64,000 bases of DNA from Prevotella sp. E15-22 (lineage in GTDB: Bacteria; Bacteroidota; Bacteroidia; Bacteroidales; Bacteroidaceae): contig NZ_CP096247.1 of assembly GCF_023204875.1 (NCBI RefSeq), positions 992,001 through 1,056,000 on the forward strand. The letters are read 5' to 3'. Positions 42,753 to 50,652 of this stretch are shown here, piece by piece; position 1 is the stretch's first letter, and each line of letters begins with the position of its first letter. A program made the translations under genes and the position numbers. The notes under the pieces are model-generated. The model was not told the DNA's origin and made no database searches. It was given only the letters and a program-made list of their open reading frames with translations.

Positions 42753-42863
42753 CTAAAACCAATTAGGTGAGCAGGACTGCACGCAGAGGGTGCCGGCGAT
42801 GGTGGTGATGATGGTGGCGATGATCTGGAGCAGCTGCTTCCAAGATGAAGGGGATAGTTTCAT
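42753..42863 (-). CDS. Smalltalk peptide
   Basis: A 36-residue peptide: MKLSPSSWKQLLQIIATI, then ITTIAGTLCVQSCS and a short tail. It has a short basic/polar start and one hydrophobic helix ending in 'TLCVQSC', as in the annotated 'smalltalk protein' found between HU and amidase genes in Bacteroidales. It ends 2 bp before the amidase start. Possibly a small membrane or holin-like helper; function is not established. Confidence 0.8.
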   Translation of the reverse strand: MKLSPSSWKQLLQIIATIITTIAGTLCVQSCSPNWF

Positions 42864-42890
42864 TTTTGAAAAGGATTAAATTTGTTAATT

Positions 42891-42995
42891 GACCACGGAT
42901 GACTCGGATTGTACGGATTATCCGTTTTATCCGTTAGATCCGTGTTCGTTTACTAAATTGACCACAGATAACTCGGATTGAACGGATTAGGGATT
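42891..42995. repeat. Palindromic repeat family A, one full and one partial copy
   Basis: CACGGATGACTCGGATTG and its partner CCGTTAGATCCGTG form an imperfect palindrome (42891-42949). A half copy follows at about 42960 to 42995 and touches the 3' end of the HU-like gene. Family A recurs at 43966, 44313, 46366, 46840, 46908 and 51868. Confidence 0.75.
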
Positions 42996-43469
42996 CGTGG
43001 GCTCACTGTCAACGTTCATGGCGTTGTCGTGGGTTTCCTCGAAGACAACGTCCTTGAGCATGGTGATGGCGTTGACGTACTTCTGCTTCACAGAGCCGTC
43101 GGCCTTCTTCTGCTGACCGACAACAACACGGGTGGTCTCGGGCTGGAACAGGACGCGACGGGTGGTGATGGTCTGGGCACCACAGTCCTCAATCTTGGCG
43201 ACACCGATGCTCGAGAAGCCGACCTTGAAGATGCCAATGCCGTCGAGCTTGATCTTCTGACCCATCTCGAAGAAGTGCTTGAAGGCCTCGCCCAACTCCT
43301 GGAGCACGGCCTTGATGTCGCTCTTCTTCACGGAGGCCTGGCGCTGGATGAAGTCGGCGAGCTCCTCGGTGGCCACGAAGTGGTTGTCGTAAATGGCTTG
43401 GGCAAAGTACTTGCAGTAGGCTTTGCTGGCGGTGTTCTTGTTTTGTGTTTTAATGAATTTCTGACTCAT
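42987..43469 (-). CDS. HU-like DNA-binding protein
   Basis: The 160-residue protein has the HU/IHF pattern of Bacteroidales: 'ELADFIQRQASVKKSDIKAVLQELGEAFKHFF' (key VKKSDIKAVLQELGEA), 'GQKIKLDGIGIFKVGF' and 'TRRVLFQPE'. The C-terminal tail ends SEPTNP and overlaps the repeat copy. It is larger than classic HU (about 90), as usual for this group (DNA-binding domain, histone-like, about 150 to 180). It probably compacts or organises DNA. Confidence 0.88.
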   Translation of the reverse strand: MSQKFIKTQNKNTASKAYCKYFAQAIYDNHFVATEELADFIQRQASVKKSDIKAVLQELGEAFKHFFEMGQKIKLDGIGIFKVGFSSIGVAKIEDCGAQTITTRRVLFQPETTRVVVGQQKKADGSVKQKYVNAITMLKDVVFEETHDNAMNVDSEPTNP

Positions 43470-43801
43470 TGTTTTAAAAAGGATTTTTTAGTTAAACATA
43501 TTATTTTTTACTTATCCGGATAGTCTCTATCGGGCGTTGAGATAATCTCAACGGGGTGTTCGGGTTATCTCGATACCCCCTAAGGGGTTATCTCGATCGT
43601 TCGTTCGAGGTATCTGAACGGGGCGTTCAGATGGTTTCGATGGGGCGAAAGTCGCGCCCCTTGTGGGGCTTGATTTCGTTTGCAAAGGTACTACATTTGG
43701 AAAGGGTCTTGTCCCTTTCTGTCCGCTTTACAAACCTAAATCTTCTATTTTTTTATGTTCGTTTTCTCGCTCACCCGAGAAAAGGAACCAAAAGAGGGGT
43801 G
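43470..43801. other. Gene-free DNA with a chain of small hairpins
   Basis: Upstream of the HU-like gene there are palindromes such as GTTGAGATAATCTCAAC, CTGAACGGGGCGTTCAG and GGGGCG...CGCCCC, and GGTTATCTCGAT repeats twice (43563 and 43585). They cluster between about 43520 and 43665. No gene. Confidence 0.6.
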
Positions 43802-44221
43802 CTACCCCCAAGGCCCCCTAGATAGGGGGATGCAAACGGGAGTCGCGGACGACCGACGACTCCCGTGCCTTTTTGGTATCGCGGGACACGCGATATTCTC
43901 TCTTACATCCCTGCTTGCGCCGTCCCTTGGAAAGGGACTCACAGGTCCGCGATGAATCGTTTTTATCGGCTGGCGCGGTGGGTAATCCGTTAAATCCGAT
44001 AGATCCGTGGTCGTTTTGTTAGATAGAGTCGCTGTGTTATCGGGGATGTCGATGCAGTAGTCCTCAGAGATGTAGTGGACGGCGGGAGGGGGAAGTTTAC
44101 GGGCGAAGGGACTGACGCCCATGGCCGTGAGGATGGGACGACGGGTGGCGAGGTAACGGCGGAAGGTGCGGGGGGAGACCCCGGCTAGCTTGGCTAGCTC
44201 ACTTTTGTACATTGCTTTCAT
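43802..44221 (-). CDS. DUF4248 family protein (small HTH-like)
   Basis: The conserved part is 'MYKSELAKLAGVSPRTFRRYL' (key KSELAKLAGVSPRTF), 'ILTAMGVSPFARKLPPPAVHYISEDYCIDI', matching DUF4248, a putative helix-turn-helix protein of Bacteroidales next to VirE helicases. ATG 44221 or 44212 are both reasonable. The frame is open to a GTG at 44281, but that part is encoded by a dispersed repeat (CCAAGCGGCAAAGCCGAGCG). The C-terminal 70 residues look unlike a domain and may be read-through of repeat DNA. Confidence 0.7.
   Translation of the reverse strand: MKAMYKSELAKLAGVSPRTFRRYLATRRPILTAMGVSPFARKLPPPAVHYISEDYCIDIPDNTATLSNKTTTDLSDLTDYPPRQPIKTIHRGPVSPFPRDGASRDVRENIACPAIPKRHGSRRSSATPVCIPLSRGPWG
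43966..44015. repeat. Family A repeat, half copy in the DUF4248 gene tail
   Basis: TAATCCGTTAAATCCGATAG followed by ATCCGTGGTCG. It lies within the C-terminal coding part of the DUF4248 frame. Confidence 0.55.
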
Positions 44222-44312
44222 TTTTCTTTTATTTTTGAACACGAATTCTTGGACGAGCCAAGCGGCAAAGCCGAGCGACACGAATTGAACGAATTTTTTT
44301 TCTTTTTTTTAC

Positions 44313-44410
44313 GAACACGGATTGTTCGGATTGTACGGATTATTATTTTCAGTTTATCCGTTTCATCTGTTAGATCCGTGTTCGTTTATTAATTGACCAC
44401 GGATGGTTCG
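44313..44410. repeat. Family A palindromic repeat, full copy plus half copy
   Basis: GAACACGGATTGTTCGGATT on the left is complemented by CATCTGTTAGATCCGTGTTC on the right (44313-44384). A half copy GACCACGGATGGTTCGGATT follows. Confidence 0.75.
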
Positions 44411-44517
44411 GATTAAACTAATTCTTTCAAATGTATAAATACATTTGTGTAATGAGTGTAATGAGAAATGGGAAATTGCGTTATGGAAATGCATTTGGAT
44501 GGAGGTGAATATATTTC

Positions 44518-46824
44518 TTAGAAGGGAAGGTCTAATTCTTCGCTACATTCGTTACACTGGTCGGAGGCGGAGAGCATGTCGGAGATGACGCGCTGCGACT
44601 CGTTGGTGTCCATCTCGAAGAGCTTGTAGTAGCAGCCCTTGCTGTTGCGCTCGGAGTGGAAGCCGATGGCTTTCATGACCAGGGAGACGCGACGCGAGGT
44701 GATGGGCTGACGACCGTAGGAGATCATCTGGGCGATGGTGGCTGCGTTGAGGCGCTTGAAGGGCTCGCCGGGCTTGGGCTGGCGGAAGCGACAGCGGATG
44801 AGCTGTTCTTCGTCGGACACAATGCGGAAATACTCGTTCTGCTGCTTCATGCGCTCTTCTTCATGCTTGTTGAACCAGTAGCTGAAGCCGTCGTAATACT
44901 CGTCGCGCAACTGGGCATAGAGCTGCTCGTAGTCGAGGTCCCAGGCGCGGGGGTTGTCGATGTTGTTCACGCGGAAACAGAGCCAGCGACGGTTGCCGGT
45001 GTCGTCGGTGAGGAAGCGCTCCTGGTTGCCGGTGGCGCAGAGCGAGGCCAGGCGGTGCTTGGCCATAACGAACTTATCGTAGGGGCGGCGGATCTTCAGG
45101 GTGACCTTGGTCGATAAGGACTTGAGCTCGGCGTTGTCGCGGTCCTTGAACATGTCGATCTCTTCGATCTCCACCAGACAGTTCTCGACGAGGGCTATCT
45201 GGTCGTCTTTCTGCGAGAAGGAGTTGCTGGAGTTCTCCAAATAATACGGGCGCAGCGAGGGCGGCAGGAGGTAACGGAAGAAGGTGGTCTTATAGATGCC
45301 TTGCGGACCGATGAGGGTGAGGATGGTTTCGTTGCAGATGTCGTCGCTCAGCCAGTCGGCCATGGTGGCCACGAGCCACTTGTGGAGGGCCCACTGGAAC
45401 AGCTGCTGGGCGTCGGCGGGCTCTTGGTTGTCTTGCACGGGGTCTACATGCACATGGGCGGCCAACTCGCTGACGCGGTCGGTCTTGTCCCAGGCGGGGA
45501 GATCACGGACATAGTCGCGCACGGGGTGGATGCAGCGGGCATAGTCGCTCATGATCATGTCGCGCACGTCTGACTTCAGCACGCGCTTGGCGGTGTCGGT
45601 GGCCATGAGTTTGCGCAGGGTGCACACCACGCTGTCTTCCATCTGCTGCCACTCGGGGGTGGGGGGCGTCAGCCCATTGCCCTGGCCGCGCAGGTTGAGC
45701 ATCTCGCAGCGGTAGTAGGTCTGGTCGGTGATCTGGTTGTAGATGACTTCGACCTTGTTCTCGCTGAGCCACGTGACGATGTCGGGCAGGGTGATCATCG
45801 ACACTTCCTTGGGCCGCCCGGCCTTGTTCAGTCGCCAACGGCCATATTCGTGCTGGCGGTTCTGATACACCCAGTGGATGATGCTCTCGCGCTGCTTCTG
45901 CTCGTAGTCGCACCAGTTCTGGGCGGCCCACGACAGGAGGTCTTCCTTCGCCACGCCGAAGTGGTTGAACAGATGGGCGGCATGCATCACGTAGTGATGG
46001 TGGGTGCCCTGACCGTAGGTGATGTTGCGCTTGGCCAGCATCTGCTCGATGACGGCCCAGGCGGCTTCGGCCTCGGCATGGTGGGTACCCACGGGGTCGT
46101 CCTTGCGGCGCTTGCCGGGCTCGGTGTCGGCTGCGGTGTTGGCTGCCGCTGCCTCGTCGTCGGTGATGAGGAAGGGCTGCGCCTGGAGGTTCAGCACGGC
46201 CTCGGGGTCGTGGGCCATGCCGCTCAGGCGGGTGATGTTGCTGCACTGGCCGTCGTAGGCCACGCCGCACAAATCGGCGTAGTACTGGTTGCCTTTCTTA
46301 TACGCTGCGCGATAGAGTATGCCGTTCTCGGGGGGCGAGAACGCTGTGACCACGGGTGAGTTTACGAACACGGATGGCTCGGATGGAACGGATGATTGGG
46401 CGTCCCAGGATGAGACGCCTGAATAGCAGAAGATGATGCGGAAGCCTTCGCCACTCACGGTGCGATAGGCGAGGACCGTGTGGGGGTCTGCCCAGATCTT
46501 ACTTCTTATCTCTTCCATCTTCTCGCGCTCCACATGGTCGATGTCGCAGATGGACAGGCCTGTGACGCGCGTGGCGTGGGTGGTCTGCTTGCCCAGACCG
46601 TTGAACACTACGGCCACGGAGAAGGCCGGCATAATGGAGTTCTTGACTTTTTTATTGGCTTCGTCGCGGGTTATGGTCTTTGCGATATTGCGATAGAGCT
46701 CGGTTTTTTGCTCCAAGCTCTTATCGCTTTTTATCCACCATAACACGCTTTCCAGACCTACTGTCTTACTTTCGTAAGACTGCAGGTCTTTGAATATACT
46801 GAGTTTTATTTCTTCTATCTTCAT
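44518..46824 (-). CDS. BT4734-like/VirE helicase-primase protein
   Basis: The 768-residue product starts at ATG 46824 (a GTG at 46845 would read into a repeat). The N-terminal about 300 residues resemble the BT4734-like (VirE_N) domain with 'SICDIDHVEREKMEEIRSKI' and 'RTVSGEGFRIIF', a primase-like part. A linker and the VirE (PF05272-type) ATPase domain follow: Walker A GPQGIYKTTFF and 'LVEIEEIDMF'. Such proteins are thought to be mobile-element replicative helicases. A family A repeat appears to be inserted in frame at 46366-46393. Confidence 0.88.
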   Translation of the reverse strand: MKIEEIKLSIFKDLQSYESKTVGLESVLWWIKSDKSLEQKTELYRNIAKTITRDEANKKVKNSIMPAFSVAVVFNGLGKQTTHATRVTGLSICDIDHVEREKMEEIRSKIWADPHTVLAYRTVSGEGFRIIFCYSGVSSWDAQSSVPSEPSVFVNSPVVTAFSPPENGILYRAAYKKGNQYYADLCGVAYDGQCSNITRLSGMAHDPEAVLNLQAQPFLITDDEAAAANTAADTEPGKRRKDDPVGTHHAEAEAAWAVIEQMLAKRNITYGQGTHHHYVMHAAHLFNHFGVAKEDLLSWAAQNWCDYEQKQRESIIHWVYQNRQHEYGRWRLNKAGRPKEVSMITLPDIVTWLSENKVEVIYNQITDQTYYRCEMLNLRGQGNGLTPPTPEWQQMEDSVVCTLRKLMATDTAKRVLKSDVRDMIMSDYARCIHPVRDYVRDLPAWDKTDRVSELAAHVHVDPVQDNQEPADAQQLFQWALHKWLVATMADWLSDDICNETILTLIGPQGIYKTTFFRYLLPPSLRPYYLENSSNSFSQKDDQIALVENCLVEIEEIDMFKDRDNAELKSLSTKVTLKIRRPYDKFVMAKHRLASLCATGNQERFLTDDTGNRRWLCFRVNNIDNPRAWDLDYEQLYAQLRDEYYDGFSYWFNKHEEERMKQQNEYFRIVSDEEQLIRCRFRQPKPGEPFKRLNAATIAQMISYGRQPITSRRVSLVMKAIGFHSERNSKGCYYKLFEMDTNESQRVISDMLSASDQCNECSEELDLPF
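46366..46393. repeat. Family A repeat half copy inside the VirE-like gene
   Basis: GAACACGGATGGCTCGGATG then GAACGGAT on the plus strand; on the coding strand it gives the segment SSVPSEPSVF. Confidence 0.7.
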
Positions 46825-46839
46825 ATCTTCTTTCTTTTC

Positions 46840-46970
46840 GAACACGGATTTTTCGGATTGAACGGATTATCCGTTATATCCGTTAGATCCGTGTTCGTTT
46901 ATTAATTGACCACGGATTACTCGGATTTTACGGATTATTATATCCGTTTCATCCGTTAGATCGGTGTTCG
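46840..46970. repeat. Family A palindromic repeat, two tandem copies
   Basis: Copy 1 at 46840-46897 (GAACACGG...CCGTGTTCG) and copy 2 at 46908-46970 (ACCACGGA...TCGGTGTTCG). They separate the small 46975 gene from the VirE-like gene. Confidence 0.8.
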
Positions 46971-46974
46971 CTTA

Positions 46975-47313
46975 TTACGGGGGATTCGTGGGAGAGTCAT
47001 GGGACTCACGGGCATGCAGGAGGCCCCAGTGGAGGATGTTGTCGAAGACATAGTCGATGAGTTCGTCGGCACGATGCTTCGTCTCATCACGACCAATGAA
47101 CTCCATGGTGTGGAGAAGAATGCGCAGGAGGCGCTTGGATGGGATGTTGCGAGGGTCGTCGCACCGCAGCCACCGGCTGTTGACGCCTCCTTCCTTCACA
47201 AGGGACGAAGTGAGGCCCTTGATGCGTTTCGTTTCATGGATGATGTAGGTCAGCAACTCTCGTTCTGGACCTTCCTCCATAGGAGGAATTGGTGGGTTTT
47301 TAAAGAAAGTCAT
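46975..47313 (-). CDS. Small hypothetical protein of the VirE module
   Basis: The 112-residue product (ATG 47313) has 'ELLTYIIHETKRIKGLTSS', 'RNIPSKRLLRILLHTME' and 'ADELIDYVFDNILHWGL', all helical. I do not recognise a family. Its end (SHDSPTNPP) lies next to a repeat. It reads leftwards toward the VirE-like gene across the two family A repeats. Confidence 0.6.
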   Translation of the reverse strand: MTFFKNPPIPPMEEGPERELLTYIIHETKRIKGLTSSLVKEGGVNSRWLRCDDPRNIPSKRLLRILLHTMEFIGRDETKHRADELIDYVFDNILHWGLLHARESHDSPTNPP

Positions 47314-47573
47314 TTTTGACAAAGACTATAAGTTATTGTTGATAATAGCGATTGTGTTTATTGCGGCGGTATGTTGCCTTTTACGATACAAAGGTACAAC
47401 AAGATTTTTATATAATGGAGATGTCTATAGTCGTCTATTCTCCCACAAAGATTTAAGAAAATTTATACTTTTAATGGCGAAAAATATATAAAAAAATAAG
47501 ACAACAGATTATTATGTGCTTTTCTTGTCATTTCGTTCTGTTTTTGAACACGAATTAAACGAATGATTTTATG

Positions 47574-47634
47574 AACATCTAAAAACTCGAAAGTCACAAA
47601 AAAATAATTCGAGTCTTTCGTGTTTTTCGATGTT
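47574..47634. repeat. Family B palindromic repeat, copy 1
   Basis: AACATCTAAAAACTCGAAAG on the left and CTTTCGTGTTTTTCGATGTT on the right are near complements. Copies also at 48912-48970 and, in frame, at 49660-49715. Confidence 0.8.
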
Positions 47635-47724
47635 ATAAAAAAAAGAATCCGTGTTTGTTTATTGAATATTGATGTGAAAGTGCGTTTTTTAAGATAAAAT
47701 AGGGGAGATATTAAAAAAAAGTTG

Positions 47725-47732
47725 TACTTTTG
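47725..47732 (+). promoter_or_regulatory. -7 box of gmd
   Basis: TACTTTTG, 58 bp before the gmd ATG. Confidence 0.6.
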
Positions 47733-47790
47733 CACATTCATATTCAACATATGTCCTTAATGGTATAAGATAAAAAGATTCACATAAGAT

Positions 47791-48894
47791 ATGAAAACAG
47801 CACTTATTACTGGTATTACTGGTCAGGATGGAAGTTACCTGGCCGAGTTTTTGTTGGAAAAAGGATATGACGTACATGGAACTATTCGTCGTAGTTCTGT
47901 GGACTTTCGTGAGCGTATAGCACATTTGGAGGGTACGCCTCATTTTCATCTGCACTATGCAGACTTGGGCGACTCGATGAGTGTGCTGGGTGTCATCGGT
48001 AAGGTGAAGCCCGATGAGATCTATAACCTGGCTGCACAGAGTCACGTGCAGGTGTCGTTCGATTCGCCTGAGTTTACGGCCGACGTGGATGCTGTGGGTG
48101 TATTGCGTATCCTGGAGGCTGTGCGTCAGCTGGGTTTGACGGAGACTTGCCGTATCTACCAGGCTTCTACATCTGAGTTGTATGGTAAAGTGGAGGAGGT
48201 GCCTCAGAACGAGAATACGCCTTTCCATCCTTATAGCCCCTATGCTGTGGCTAAGCAGTATGGCTTCTGGATTGTGAAAGAGTATCGTGAGGCTTACAAT
48301 ATGTATTGCTGCTCGGGTATCCTGTTTAACCACGAGTCTGAGCGTCGTGGTGAGACTTTCGTGACCCGTAAGATCACGCTGGCTGCTGCACGTATTTCGC
48401 AGGGCGTGCAGGATTGTCTGTATCTAGGTAATATGGATAGCCTCCGTGACTGGGGCTATGCCAAGGACTATGTGGAGTGTATGTGGCTCATCCTGCAGCA
48501 GGACAAGCCTGAGGACTTCGTGATTGCCACGGGTGTGCAGCACAGTGTTCGTGAGTTCACCACGCTGGCCTTCAAGCACGCTGGCATCGAACTGAAGTTC
48601 GAGGGTGAGGGTATCAACGAAAAGGGTATCTGCGTGGCCGGTCCTGAGAACCTCATCGGCAAGACCCTCGTGGCTGTCTCAGAAGACTTCTATCGTCCTA
48701 CGGACGTAGTCAACCTCTGGGGTGACCCCACAAAGGCTAAGGCTAAGTTGAAGTGGAATCCTAGCAAGACATCTTTCGAGGAGCTCGTGAAGATTATGGT
48801 GGAACACGACATCGCCAAGGTTGCCGCCGAGGGCGCTGCTGCGAAGGTACGCACAAACTTGGCTGAGTACCTCGAAAAGGGCATCGTGAAGTAA
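47791..48894 (+). CDS. gmd: GDP-mannose 4,6-dehydratase
   Basis: The 367-residue SDR enzyme converts GDP-mannose to GDP-4-dehydro-6-deoxy-mannose, the first step to GDP-L-fucose. The NADP motif is [14 protein letters not shown] (Rossmann G-x2-G-x2-G), followed by 'GTIRRSS', '[14 protein letters not shown]' and the Y-x3-K catalytic pair in '[11 protein letters not shown]'. '[16 protein letters not shown]' is the family signature. It is followed by fcl about 90 bp on, forming the fucose pathway. Confidence 0.96.
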   Translation: MKTALITGITGQDGSYLAEFLLEKGYDVHGTIRRSSVDFRERIAHLEGTPHFHLHYADLGDSMSVLGVIGKVKPDEIYNLAAQSHVQVSFDSPEFTADVDAVGVLRILEAVRQLGLTETCRIYQASTSELYGKVEEVPQNENTPFHPYSPYAVAKQYGFWIVKEYREAYNMYCCSGILFNHESERRGETFVTRKITLAAARISQGVQDCLYLGNMDSLRDWGYAKDYVECMWLILQQDKPEDFVIATGVQHSVREFTTLAFKHAGIELKFEGEGINEKGICVAGPENLIGKTLVAVSEDFYRPTDVVNLWGDPTKAKAKLKWNPSKTSFEELVKIMVEHDIAKVAAEGAAAKVRTNLAEYLEKGIVK

Positions 48895-48911
48895 CAGAAC
48901 ATATAAAGATT

Positions 48912-48970
48912 AACATCTAAAGACACGGAAGAAACGAAAGATATTAGAGTTTTTAGTGCATTTCGATGTT
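48912..48970. repeat. Family B palindromic repeat, copy 2
   Basis: AACATCTAAAGACACGGAAG ... TTTTAGTGCATTTCGATGTT, between gmd and fcl. Confidence 0.75.
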
Positions 48971-48987
48971 AAAACAAAAATGTTAAG

Positions 48988-50262
48988 ATGTTAAGTAAAG
49001 AAAGTAAGATATATGTGGCAGGTCACCATGGATTGGTGGGCTCTGCCATTTGGAATAATTTGCTTCAACGAGGTTATACAAATCTTGTTGGTAGAAGTCA
49101 CAAGGAACTGGATTTGACTGACCAGGTGGCAGTGAAGAAGTTCTTTGATGAGGAACAGCCGGAGGCGGTGGTGCTGGCTGCCGCATTTGTCGGTGGCATC
49201 ATGGCTAATTCGCTGTATCGTGCTGACTTCATCATGATGAACATGAAGATTCAGTGCAACGTGATTTCAGAGGCGTATGCCCATGGCGTAAAGAAGTTGC
49301 TGTTCTTGGGTTCGACGTGTATTTATCCGAAGAATGCGCCACAACCCATGAAGGAAGATTGCTTGTTGACAAGTCCCCTTGAGTACACCAACGAGGAGTA
49401 CGCCATTGCGAAAATCGCTGGCTTGAAGATGTGTGAGAGCTACAACCTGCAGTACGGCACCAACTACATTGCGGTGATGCCGACGAATCTCTATGGCCCC
49501 AACGATAACTTCCACTTGGAGAACAGTCACGTGATGCCGGCGATGATGCGCAAGGTGTATCTGGCGAAGCTCATCCACGATGGGGCGTGGGACAAGATTG
49601 CGATTGACCTGAACAAGCGTCCTGTTGAGGGTGTTACAGGCGAAGGCCTGTGTGAAGAGAACATCGAAAATCACGAAAATAACAAAAAATCGAGTCTTTC
49701 GGGTATTTCGATGTTAGAAAATAGAAAAAAGGCCCTAGATGTTCTTGGTAAGTATGGCATTTTTGACAACAAGGTGGTGTTGTGGGGTACTGGTACGCCA
49801 TTGCGTGAGTTCCTGTGGTCTGAGGACATGGCTGATGCCTCAGTGCATGTGCTACTGAACGTGGACTTTAAGGATGTGATTGGCATCGAGAAATATTCGT
49901 CGGTTCATTACGGTGCTGCAACCGATGGTGCCGTAGATCGTAACCACAGTGCTGGTCGTGGTGGCGCCATTCCGAGTCTTGGTGAGATTCGCAACTGTCA
50001 CATCAACGTGGGCACAGGTAAGGAACTCACCATCCGTGAACTCTCTGAGCTCGTCGTCAAGGCCGTCGGCTTTGAGGGCACAGTAGAGTTTGATGCATCT
50101 AAGCCTGATGGAACCATGCGCAAGCTCATCGATGTCTCGAAGCTGCACAGCCTCGGATGGACGCATAAAGTCGAGATCGAGGATGGTGTCCAGAAACTGT
50201 TTGATTGGTACAAGGAATCGCTGCAGGACAGCGGGGACAGTCAGTGTCTCGCGATGGCATGA
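48988..50262 (+). CDS. fcl: GDP-L-fucose synthase
   Basis: The 424-residue epimerase/reductase makes GDP-L-fucose from the gmd product. It has 'VAGHHGLVGSAIW' (NADP site), 'LGSTCIYPKNAPQPMKE' (key GSTCIYP) and Y-x3-K in 'EYAIAKIAGLK'. 'WGTGTPLREFLWSEDMADA' is the family block. The usual length is about 310 to 390, so this one is long: residues 225 to 243 are encoded by a family B palindrome in frame, and a further stretch around 'SVHYGAATDGAVDRNHSAGRGGA' looks like another insertion. Confidence 0.95.
   Translation: MLSKESKIYVAGHHGLVGSAIWNNLLQRGYTNLVGRSHKELDLTDQVAVKKFFDEEQPEAVVLAAAFVGGIMANSLYRADFIMMNMKIQCNVISEAYAHGVKKLLFLGSTCIYPKNAPQPMKEDCLLTSPLEYTNEEYAIAKIAGLKMCESYNLQYGTNYIAVMPTNLYGPNDNFHLENSHVMPAMMRKVYLAKLIHDGAWDKIAIDLNKRPVEGVTGEGLCEENIENHENNKKSSLSGISMLENRKKALDVLGKYGIFDNKVVLWGTGTPLREFLWSEDMADASVHVLLNVDFKDVIGIEKYSSVHYGAATDGAVDRNHSAGRGGAIPSLGEIRNCHINVGTGKELTIRELSELVVKAVGFEGTVEFDASKPDGTMRKLIDVSKLHSLGWTHKVEIEDGVQKLFDWYKESLQDSGDSQCLAMA
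49660..49715. repeat. Family B palindromic repeat inserted in frame in fcl, copy 3
   Basis: AACATCGAAAATCACGAAAA ... GTCTTTCGGGTATTTCGATGTT (arms in this order; right arm core TTTCGATGTT). It begins exactly at codon 225 of fcl and encodes NIENHENNKKSSLSGISML. Similar palindromes lie outside genes at 47574 and 48912. Confidence 0.85.
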
Positions 50263-50343
50263 GGTGGATGGAATAATGACTGTTCATGGTTCTTTGCAGA
50301 GCAAAGCGGCAGAGCCGAGCGAATGATTAAGGAGATTGTTAAA

Positions 50344-50376
50344 GGGGTATAGCTGATGAGGCTATGCCATTTTATT
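50344..50376 (+). terminator. Intrinsic terminator after fcl
   Basis: GGTATAGC, loop TGATGA, GGCTATGCC then ATTTTATT. It ends the gmd-fcl unit. GAGCAAAGCGGCAGAGCCGA nearby (about 50300) is another copy of the repeat also seen at 44255. Confidence 0.65.
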
Positions 50377-50462
50377 GTTATTGGTTCAGGGTTCATGGTG
50401 AATGATTCAAGGAGAATGGCACCTGTGGGATTGGTAGGTAAAACATAAATAATGTTAGTGAT

Positions 50463-50651
50463 ATGGAACAACAGTTTAAAATTGGTGATATCGTTATTCT
50501 GAAGAGTGATGCATTGAAGCATTTTCCTATCGTTATGACTGTTAATGAGATTGAGATGGGGAAGGTGGTTTGTGTGTGGTCTTCTGATGGTAAGGGCTTT
50601 AGCGAAAGGACGTTTAGCGCTGAGGCTCTGGAATTATACAATGGGGAGTGA
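50463..50651 (+). CDS. DUF2158/YodC-like small protein
   Basis: The 62-residue protein has 'FKIGDIVILKSDALKHFPIVMTV' (key IGDIVILKS, MTV), and 'KVVCVWSS', the short beta-barrel pattern of DUF2158. It precedes the AbiH gene with a 1-bp gap, or overlaps it if ATG 50641 is used. Its function is unknown. Confidence 0.8.
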   Translation: MEQQFKIGDIVILKSDALKHFPIVMTVNEIEMGKVVCVWSSDGKGFSERTFSAEALELYNGE

Positions 50652-50652
50652 A

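Larger units (their letters stand above)
47314..47790. other. Intergenic DNA upstream of gmd
   Basis: About 480 bp without a gene. It holds the family B palindrome (47574-47634), a short GAACACGAATTAAACGAAT repeat at about 47546 and the gmd promoter. Confidence 0.6.

Noticed and set aside
42978..43523. 181-residue plus-strand frame opposite the HU-like gene
   Set aside because: Low-complexity Gly/Leu/Val/Asp residues; the opposite strand encodes a recognisable HU-like protein.
44656..45117. 153-residue plus-strand frame opposite the VirE-like gene
   Set aside because: Antisense shadow with no family resemblance.
45503..46270. 255-residue minus-strand frame inside the VirE-like gene
   Set aside because: It is a shifted frame on the same strand as a long, motif-bearing gene in GC-rich DNA, with Arg/Pro/Ala-rich low-complexity residues.
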